NCBI GenBank assembly: GCA_964395975.1
Contig: CAYNBZ010000068.1
Location: 1 to 10,671 of the forward strand
Direction of reading: 5' to 3'
Source: Avimuribaculum sp964395975
GTDB lineage: Bacteria > Bacteroidota > Bacteroidia > Bacteroidales > Muribaculaceae
DNA length: 10,671 nt
In this document: piece by piece, positions 1-6,535 of the stretch
Layout: the number at the start of each line of letters is the position of its first letter
How positions within the stretch are numbered: the stretch's first letter is position 1
Notes under the pieces: model-generated
Databases searched by the model: none
The model's input: only the letters and a program-made list of their open reading frames with translations
What the model was told of the DNA's origin: nothing
Position numbers and translations under genes: made by a program

Positions 1-82
1 GCCTTGGTACGTGGGACGGGCAGCGGCAAGATTCCCACGTTTTTCGTTTTGTAGAGGCAGAACGCAGATAGAAGCAAGAAGT
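1..82. other. Left flank, possibly the 3' tail of an upstream gene
   Basis: This 82-base stretch before brxP is GC-rich (34 of the first 60 bases). Two plus-strand frames are open from the window edge, one closing at the TAG at 52-54 and one at the TAG at 69-71, so an upstream gene may end here. Neither tail is long enough to recognise. No Bacteroidota promoter of the TTTG / TAnnTTTG type can be seen between here and the brxP start, so the operon promoter is either upstream of the window or non-canonical. Confidence 0.4.
9..50 (+). terminator. Candidate intrinsic terminator or leader hairpin upstream of brxP
   Basis: ACGTGGGA at 9-16 and TCCCACGT at 33-40 form a perfect 8-bp inverted repeat around a 16-nt loop. 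The T-rich run TTTTCGTTTT follows directly at 41-50, the layout of a rho-independent terminator on the plus strand. It ends only 32 nt before the brxP ATG, so it could close an upstream unit or act as an attenuator in the brxP leader. The large loop, the interrupted T run and the possible coding tail across the same bases keep confidence moderate. Confidence 0.4.
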
Positions 83-2593
83 ATGTACAAAATAACATGG
101 GATAAAGAAACAGGCGGCGTGCTACTCCATTCTCGCATTGTAGAAGGTACACTTGGTATCTCCCCACGCCCCGTGTTTTTCGAGGAACTCGACCTCTTGG
201 GGCTAAACAAATTGGGGTGGGTTTATCCTCATGCAGAAGAACCTATCATGTGGGCTGTCAACAAGCAATACTGGTATCGTGGCATGCATTTATTTGATGC
301 CAAGGGAGCTAATATTTACACCATGCCAACCTTGGAGTTCTGTGATGGTATAGAGCCGATGATTCTGAAAGCGGTAGATGTCAAGTCAATGTTACGCAAG
401 ACTTCCGACCTGATGTTTGTTCTTGAGAATGAAGCCATCGAATTTATTCGAGACACTTACACAGCATACACCAAAGCCAACAGGGCGTATGCCAAGACTG
501 ATGCCAATAAGATAGATTTTGAGGCTATTGCGGAGCAAGTCGAAAAGAAGAGCAAACAGAAAATGGCGGTGGTAAAACAGGACTGCGATTCTTTTGATGT
601 CATGCCGCTTGCGGTGGCTAAGGAAGAAGGTAAACGTGTGTTGTTGTCTACAAAAATAGACCGCTTCATTGTCAGTTTTTCCGGGGGAAAAGACTCGCAG
701 GTCGTGCTCGATTTGTGTACCCGTGCCATTCCTCCTACCGACTTTGAAGTAATTTATAGCGACACCGGCTATGAACTGCCTCCCTCGCTCGTACTCTACA
801 GGGAAGTGGAAAAATACTACAAAGCAAAATTTCCCGCACTTAATTTTCTAACTGCACGTAATCATGAGTCAGTGCTTAACTACTGGGATAAGATTGGTAC
901 GCCCTCAGATACCCATCGTTGGTGTTGCTCGGTGATGAAGACGGCACCACTTTATCGCTCTTTGAAAATAGAAGGGACAAACAAACAGGCGAGAGTATTA
1001 GCTTTTGAAGGAGTAAGATCTGATGAATCCGTTAGAAGAAGTGCTTATAATCGCATAGGGAAAGGCGTAAAACATAGTTTTGTCATAAACGCAAGACCTA
1101 TTTTTGATTGGAACACATCTGAGATTTTCATATACCTCATGCTACACCATCTTCCCATTAACAGTGCTTATCGTTTCGGTAAGCCACGAGTTGGTTGTAT
1201 TTATTGTCCATTTGGATCCCCTTGGGATGACATGATAGTCAATAGGTGTTACGAGGCTGAACTGAGACCATTCCTATCGGTCATAGAAAAAAATGTAAAA
1301 GATAGGAAGATTCCGAACGCAGAAGAATATATAAAGGAACGACGATGGAAACTTAGAGCCAGTGGTACAAATGTCGCCAATAAGACAGTTGTAAAGATTT
1401 CATCAGACAGCACCAGCTTTATAGCAGAGTGCAACTTTCCACAGAAGAATATTATAGATTGGCTTCCAGCATTAGGGAAGTTTTCTATATCAAAAAAAGG
1501 AACAAACTATCAAGGTGACATACAATACGAGAAGAAAACCTTTTTTTTCACAATTACCAAACATGGAAATAAAACATTTTTTCGTGTCGATGATAACAAC
1601 AATATTCGTCTCAGATATTTCCTCAAAAGGATTGTCTATAAATCCTCATATTGTATAAATTGTGAGGCTTGTGAGATTGAATGTCCTACAGGGGCATTAT
1701 CTGTTTACCCTCAAATTTTAATAGATAAAGATAAATGCATACACTGTCTTAAATGTATTGATTTTCATCAATATGGATGCATTGTTGCAGATTCACTTGT
1801 TACTACAATGGGAAACCTTATGAATAAAACTAAAATCTCGCCATACGGCACATTTGGCATCCAAGATGCATGGGTTGATGAGTTTTTTTCCGACCCGGAA
1901 TATTTTTGGCAAGATAACAGCTTGGGTAAAAAACAAGTTCCTAGCTTTAAGGCTTGGCTTAAAGATGCGGAAATAATTGATACTAAGGGACAGCTTACCC
2001 CAATGGGGGTTCTATTATCCCAAATTAGAAATGACAATTCGCTTTTGATGTGGGAAATCATTCATATTAATTTATGTTACAATAACCCCTTAATGAAGTG
2101 GTTTATTTGTGATGTGAATTTCTCCTCAATAATAACGAGAAAAGAACTAGAGGCTCTTATACTTAACTACTTTAACGGAGCATTTGCGACCAACTCAATT
2201 ACCTATGCGCTACAAGCTCTTCTTCAAGTATTCAAGTATTCACCTATTGGTACTGATTTAGAACAGCTTGTAGTAAATGACACAAAGACTTCCACTTATA
2301 TGCGTAAACCTTATAATGACCTCTCTATGGAGGCTGTAGCATATTCACTTTATAAATACGCAGAGACCAAAGATATTGATATGTTTCGTGTATCAGACCT
2401 CTACAACTCTGATACCAAGATGGGCATTTACAGAGAGTTTGGAATATCAAGAAACGAGTTGACTAAAGATCTGCGTGTCCTGCACTCGAGTACAGAACGT
2501 GTTCTTACAGCAGAACTAAATATGGGGCTTGACCATATTACACTTCAAAATGAGTTGACTCCATTGGAGGTACTTGAAAGACTGACAAAATAA
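83..2593 (+). CDS. brxP: BrxP: PAPS-reductase-like PP-loop protein fused to ferredoxin and DUF4007 domains (type 4 BREX)
   Basis: This 836-residue protein is the signature subunit of type 4 BREX. Residues 1 to about 195 form an N-terminal region without a recognised motif. A PP-loop ATP-binding motif, SGGKDS, lies at 200-205, as in CysH, DndC and SspD. It is followed by a CysH-like CC..MK.APL stretch at C281/C282 and a GCIYCPFG pair at C372/C375. A ferredoxin-like module has cysteines 524, 527, 530, 534 and 552, 555, 558, 566, enough for two [4Fe-4S] clusters, the second with unusual CX7C spacing. From about 580 to the end the pattern LGKKQV..FK.WL, LTPMG, W..IH.NL matches DUF4007. By family analogy it would activate with ATP and transfer sulfur, probably to DNA; that activity is inferred. 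I chose ATG 83. An in-frame ATG at 11 would add 24 Arg-rich residues and overlap the hairpin. The stop overlaps the next ATG by one base. GC falls sharply after about 960. Confidence 0.88.
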   Translation: MYKITWDKETGGVLLHSRIVEGTLGISPRPVFFEELDLLGLNKLGWVYPHAEEPIMWAVNKQYWYRGMHLFDAKGANIYTMPTLEFCDGIEPMILKAVDVKSMLRKTSDLMFVLENEAIEFIRDTYTAYTKANRAYAKTDANKIDFEAIAEQVEKKSKQKMAVVKQDCDSFDVMPLAVAKEEGKRVLLSTKIDRFIVSFSGGKDSQVVLDLCTRAIPPTDFEVIYSDTGYELPPSLVLYREVEKYYKAKFPALNFLTARNHESVLNYWDKIGTPSDTHRWCCSVMKTAPLYRSLKIEGTNKQARVLAFEGVRSDESVRRSAYNRIGKGVKHSFVINARPIFDWNTSEIFIYLMLHHLPINSAYRFGKPRVGCIYCPFGSPWDDMIVNRCYEAELRPFLSVIEKNVKDRKIPNAEEYIKERRWKLRASGTNVANKTVVKISSDSTSFIAECNFPQKNIIDWLPALGKFSISKKGTNYQGDIQYEKKTFFFTITKHGNKTFFRVDDNNNIRLRYFLKRIVYKSSYCINCEACEIECPTGALSVYPQILIDKDKCIHCLKCIDFHQYGCIVADSLVTTMGNLMNKTKISPYGTFGIQDAWVDEFFSDPEYFWQDNSLGKKQVPSFKAWLKDAEIIDTKGQLTPMGVLLSQIRNDNSLLMWEIIHINLCYNNPLMKWFICDVNFSSIITRKELEALILNYFNGAFATNSITYALQALLQVFKYSPIGTDLEQLVVNDTKTSTYMRKPYNDLSMEAVAYSLYKYAETKDIDMFRVSDLYNSDTKMGIYREFGISRNELTKDLRVLHSSTERVLTAELNMGLDHITLQNELTPLEVLERLTK

Positions 2594-2940
2594 TGAAAAT
2601 GAATTATACTTTGGAAATATATCGACAAATGCTCACTTCTCTTAAGAGAGGCAGAGCCTCTGTTGGCCTTTCTAAAGCTAAGCCTCTTTTTCTCATATCA
2701 TTATTTGACTATATTCCATTAAGTTCTTCTAACGTAATACCATTTGGTTTAAATATCCTCAAGGAAATGTATAAAGCTAATAAATTGTATTATGCACCAG
2801 ATTGTAAAACTCCGTATGAAGTACCTTTTTATCATCTTCATTCTGAACCATTTTATGACTTAATATGGAAGCAAACTCAAATACTGACAACAATTCGTCA
2901 TACACCATCATCTAAGTTTCTCCGTGAAAATCTTCTTTAT
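960..2940. other. Low-GC mosaic tract across brxP and the SBD-like gene
   Basis: Hand counts over 60-base rows give 30/60 GC at 721-780 and 33/60 at 901-960. They then give 22/60 at 961-1020, 18/60 at 1501-1560, 18/60 at 2041-2100, 16/60 at 2701-2760 and 20/60 at 2881-2940. GC returns to 28/60 at 2941-3000 and 32/60 at 3241-3300. Both edges fall inside genes: the left just after the CC motif of BrxP (about residue 293), the right at about residue 117 of the small second protein. The reading frames continue intact across both edges. This fits replacement of a roughly 2-kb internal segment by homologous recombination with a diverged allele. Edges are approximate to a few tens of bases. Confidence 0.65.
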
Positions 2941-3042
2941 GCCAAGCTCGACGATGAACTATGGGATTTGCTGAAAAACGCTGAAACCCGGGAATATTTG
3001 AGACGAAACATAATTAACCGATATTTAACGAATAGACAATAA
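2593..3042 (+). CDS. Stand-alone sulfur-binding-domain (SBD)-like protein, putative phosphorothioate DNA reader
   Basis: This 149-residue protein starts in the TAATG overlap with brxP and ends 10 nt before brxC. I see no signal peptide or membrane segment. Three blocks match the N-terminal domain of HNH endonucleases of the ScoMcrA/SprMcrA kind. They are a basic stretch plus KAKPLFLISLFDYI at 28-41 (family form roughly HKPxLLLSxIDxI), PFYHLHSEPFYDL at 78-90 (family PFxxLxSxxFWxL), and a helical end from about 108 to 145 (LRENLLYAKLDDELWDLL, RE.LRR.IINRYL). In those enzymes the domain binds phosphorothioate DNA through a hydrophobic sulfur pocket. The HNH nuclease half is absent and the protein ends where the SBD would, so it is either a free reader or a partner of BrxP or BrxC. 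The usual His of the HKP motif is Ala here, so sulfur binding is not assured. The match is from recall of the family pattern, not an alignment. GC is very low (about 27-33%) until about 2940. Confidence 0.75.
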   Translation: MKMNYTLEIYRQMLTSLKRGRASVGLSKAKPLFLISLFDYIPLSSSNVIPFGLNILKEMYKANKLYYAPDCKTPYEVPFYHLHSEPFYDLIWKQTQILTTIRHTPSSKFLRENLLYAKLDDELWDLLKNAETREYLRRNIINRYLTNRQ

Positions 3043-3052
3043 TCATGCATAT

Positions 3053-6000
3053 ATGGCAACCAAGTATAATGACATCATAAAACTGCGTGGCGGAAAAGCT
3101 GCCTATGACATAGCAGAAGAAAAAGAAGGAGAATGGACATCATTCATTCCCAACGAACAGTTCAACAATGTACTCCGCACGGTGATAAAATCAGTACGCG
3201 GCAACGACATTGACAACCACAAGAGTTTTTGGATTAACGGTACTTACGGTACGGGCAAAAGCCATGCGGTGGCCGTCATCAGCCATTTATTGGGCGATGA
3301 AGTAAAGGACATACGCGATTGGGTGGACTACGAATATGGCAGTGCCAAGTTTGCTTCCATCCGCCAAGCCATTTATTCATTGCGCGAGAACAAACGTCTG
3401 CTTACCGTCAAGATCTATGGTTTAGGAGCCATGACCCATCCCGGTGACCTTGCCCTCATATTGCAAAAGGCTGTAACGGCAACCTTGCGCAAACTAAATA
3501 TAAAAATTACAGTCTCCACGGATTTTGAAAACTACATAGAACATATCAGGAAAAATGCCGAGATATGGAACCGGCTTATAGATACACATACCGCATTGTC
3601 GTCTGTCGTGGCCAACAGTGAACAATTGGCGGAGTGCCTTTCCTCCGAAGATATTGGCATTTTCCACCGTGTAAGCGACACACTGCGTGAAGCCCAGCTT
3701 GACATCCGGCTGAACAACGACAATATCAAACAATGGCTCACAGAAGTGCAAGACCGCCTCTGTGAACTGGGGACATACAAGGGACTGCTCATCGTGTGGG
3801 ATGAGTTCACCGATGTGATGACAGATGCCATCGGTGTGCCCGTGCTGAAGAAATTGCAGGAAGTGGCACAGAAGTTTATGACCGAGGACAGCGATTCATA
3901 CCTGTTCCTGATTTCGCACCCTTCGGCTTTCAATGGCATCGATGCAGAACAAATGAAACAAACGGACGGACGGTACCACCGCATGAAATACAACATGGAA
4001 TCGGTATCGGCGTTCAAGATTATGTCGCGCAAGTTTGAAGTAACTGACACCGAGTGTCATTCCCGAATGTGCCAACGGTTTTACGCTATGAACCCGCAAC
4101 TGCTTGACATTTTCACAGCCACCAGCAATGACCAAAAATCCACACAAGAGGACTTGTTCAACCTTTATCCCCTGCATCCCGGCACAGCCAATCTCGCCAC
4201 CCATTATGCAACCGTAGTGGGTTCGTCGAGCCGTAGCGTGTTTGAATTTTTGGGACAGAACGACTCCATCAGGGAATTTCTTGACAGCGAAGGACATTTT
4301 CTTAATCGGGATACCATAACGGCCGACTATCTTTGGGACTATGTACTGAAAGTGTTTCAAGACGATGTAGCCAATTATGGTGCAGTAACAGAACGTTTCA
4401 ACTCATACCGGCTTCAAGTGGCCAACAAGGGTGTTGCCTATTTTGCAGTGTTCAAGGGCATTTTGCTGCTCAATGCATTCAACAATGTGTCGGGTGAGAA
4501 CAACAAGGGGTTGGTGACACCTTCTGAAGATAATATTCGTGCGCTTTTTGCTGGCACGTGCTATGCAGATGAGGTTGACCAAGTGTTGCAATGGTTTAAT
4601 GAAGAGGGAATCATCCAGCGGGCACCCGGCGGATTATACTCCGTACAATTTTCAGCATTGCCTTCGGGAGAGATAGAGGAGAAGAAAAACGAGATGCGTA
4701 ACACGCAATACCGTTTTACCAACCAAATACTTAATTTCTCCGATGCAGCCGATACCGCTTTTGAAAAGAAGATGATGCAGAAAGTTATACGCCCTTACCG
4801 CTTCAAATTTTTCTCAGACCAGCAGAACGAAGCTGTATTGCGCAGCCAGATCAAGAATGCCCGCAAGGAAACCAAAGCGAGTGCCTTATTCTTTGCTTTA
4901 CTGATGGCACGCAACAACGCGGAACTTGCAACCCTCCGTTCTTTTGCCGATAAATGTGCCAAGGATGAAGCCGACAAGGATTTGAAAGACATCGTGTTTA
5001 TAGTGTTTGATGAAGTATTGACTGATGCCAAATACGAGCAGTTTATTGAGTATCAGGCCAATTATGCCTGTGCCAGCAGTCATGGGTTCGTTGACCAGCA
5101 GAAAGTACACCGTGAACACGCCGTGTCCATGGTGAAAGAATGGATGGATGGTGTACAGCGCGGTAATGCCACTGTATATGTAAATGGCAAAGAAAACCAG
5201 CCAATCTCAGTGAAACACATGTCAAGCATTGTCAATGGCATTATTGCCCCGATGATTTTCCCCTATGGTCCTGATGCATGCGAACTGTTAAGGCAAAAAG
5301 CCCCTTCGACCTTTTGGCGGCAACAGAATTCCAAAGAAATAGTGCGTACCTTTATTTTTGCCACATCTAAAGAAGAACTTTCCACCATTACAGCACAGAT
5401 GCGTCCTATCCAGTACCTGATTCAAGGATGCCTTGACGAAAATATGGCATGGAAAGAGGATTTGCCTGAAAATCATCCGTTCAAAATGGTCTATGACAAG
5501 GTGCAAAGCATTATTAAAAATGCGGACAAAAGCTTGCCGTTCAACTTTGACGACAAGTTCTCGCAATTGCGGAAGCCGCCATACGGGCTTTATGGGAGTT
5601 TCGCGCCAATGGCCATGATGGCTTTTGCCATGAGGCCGTGGGCGAATAAAATATTCGATATGCAAGGGAAGCCACGTGACAAGAATGCATTGATAGATGA
5701 CATCGTTTTGTTGTTTAAAGTGTGGGATGACAACAAGTCGAACAGTAAGTTAAACTTTAAATTCCAGACACCCGAAGAAGGGAAATTGTGCAAGGAGCTC
5801 ATATCACTGTTCAAGCTGAATAATAAGGGTAATAATTATTCCGATGTCACAAGCCTGAAGGATGCAAGATATGCCATTACTTCTGAATTCCTTGGTAAAA
5901 AGGGCTATCCGTTATGGTCCGTGAAATATGCGTCTGAAACAGCTTTTGCGGGTTTACCCGTTGCACAATCCATCACGGACAATGAACGAAAGCTGATTGA

Positions 6001-6529
6001 CAACATTGTGACCATTTGTATGGAACGTGACCTCCGTAATCCGGCTTTGGTAAAAGAAACCATAGACCTCATATCCGAGCTCCGTTTCGACATGAAGAAC
6101 ATTCTCAATGTGGACACTGCGTTCTCGGATGGTTTTAAGAACTATTTGATGCAACTCGATTTCGTCAACATACAGGAAAACGAGGTTGAGGAGGTTAGGC
6201 AGTTCATAGAACATAATCTTCAGTCAACCGTAGGATATTGGACAGAGGAAGAAGTGGAGAAAACCGCTTTGCGATGGAGGTCGAAGCAAATGCCACCACG
6301 ACAACCTTCTGCCTCACAACCTGTTTCCCAGCTTGTAGGTTCTTCCATCGCGTCCAAACTTCCCGTTGAGATACCGGTAACCCCAATCGATACTGATACC
6401 GTGACAAAAAAACGCAAACAGGCAAAAGAGCATATTGCAAACATTGCTACGCTCGATGCTGCCAAGACTTTGTTAAACCGGCTTTGCGATGAATGTGGAG
6501 AATGGTTGTTGGACATGATAAACGGTTAG
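3053..6529 (+). CDS. brxC: BrxC/PglY: large P-loop ATPase of the BREX system
   Basis: A 1158-residue cytoplasmic ATPase, close to the roughly 1200 residues usual for BrxC. The Walker A motif is GTYGTGKSH at 63-71, after the FIPNEQF..VL segment typical of the BrxC N-terminus. The Walker B motif is LLIVWDEF with D250 and E251. A long helical middle follows, with the conserved-looking KKGYPLWSVKY at about residues 950-960. Near residues 1078-1120 there is a Pro/Ser/Gln-rich linker (nt about 6285-6410) leading to a short helical tail rich in Lys and Leu. BrxC is required for BREX defence and, where present, for host modification; its role is thought to be ATP-driven complex assembly or DNA remodelling. 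Here its partners would be BrxP, PglZ and the SBD-like protein. The ATG at 3053 lies 10 nt after the previous stop with no clear Shine-Dalgarno. An ATG at 3045 is out of frame. The gene is GC-richer (32/60 at 3241-3300) than the tract before it. Confidence 0.9.
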   Translation: MATKYNDIIKLRGGKAAYDIAEEKEGEWTSFIPNEQFNNVLRTVIKSVRGNDIDNHKSFWINGTYGTGKSHAVAVISHLLGDEVKDIRDWVDYEYGSAKFASIRQAIYSLRENKRLLTVKIYGLGAMTHPGDLALILQKAVTATLRKLNIKITVSTDFENYIEHIRKNAEIWNRLIDTHTALSSVVANSEQLAECLSSEDIGIFHRVSDTLREAQLDIRLNNDNIKQWLTEVQDRLCELGTYKGLLIVWDEFTDVMTDAIGVPVLKKLQEVAQKFMTEDSDSYLFLISHPSAFNGIDAEQMKQTDGRYHRMKYNMESVSAFKIMSRKFEVTDTECHSRMCQRFYAMNPQLLDIFTATSNDQKSTQEDLFNLYPLHPGTANLATHYATVVGSSSRSVFEFLGQNDSIREFLDSEGHFLNRDTITADYLWDYVLKVFQDDVANYGAVTERFNSYRLQVANKGVAYFAVFKGILLLNAFNNVSGENNKGLVTPSEDNIRALFAGTCYADEVDQVLQWFNEEGIIQRAPGGLYSVQFSALPSGEIEEKKNEMRNTQYRFTNQILNFSDAADTAFEKKMMQKVIRPYRFKFFSDQQNEAVLRSQIKNARKETKASALFFALLMARNNAELATLRSFADKCAKDEADKDLKDIVFIVFDEVLTDAKYEQFIEYQANYACASSHGFVDQQKVHREHAVSMVKEWMDGVQRGNATVYVNGKENQPISVKHMSSIVNGIIAPMIFPYGPDACELLRQKAPSTFWRQQNSKEIVRTFIFATSKEELSTITAQMRPIQYLIQGCLDENMAWKEDLPENHPFKMVYDKVQSIIKNADKSLPFNFDDKFSQLRKPPYGLYGSFAPMAMMAFAMRPWANKIFDMQGKPRDKNALIDDIVLLFKVWDDNKSNSKLNFKFQTPEEGKLCKELISLFKLNNKGNNYSDVTSLKDARYAITSEFLGKKGYPLWSVKYASETAFAGLPVAQSITDNERKLIDNIVTICMERDLRNPALVKETIDLISELRFDMKNILNVDTAFSDGFKNYLMQLDFVNIQENEVEEVRQFIEHNLQSTVGYWTEEEVEKTALRWRSKQMPPRQPSASQPVSQLVGSSIASKLPVEIPVTPIDTDTVTKKRKQAKEHIANIATLDAAKTLLNRLCDECGEWLLDMING

Positions 6530-6535
6530 CGGGTT

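Noticed and set aside
11..82. Upstream in-frame ATG at 11 as the brxP start
   Set aside because: It would add 24 Arg-rich residues unlike the rest of BrxP and overlap the 9-50 hairpin. ATG 83 begins a sequence of normal protein character (MYKITWDKE).
3045..3052. ATG at 3045 as the brxC start
   Set aside because: It is out of frame with brxC; the in-frame ATG is at 3053.
3532..4360. Long minus-strand open frames opposite brxC
   Set aside because: They are antisense shadows of a gene with clear Walker A and B motifs, and their products show no recognisable domain.
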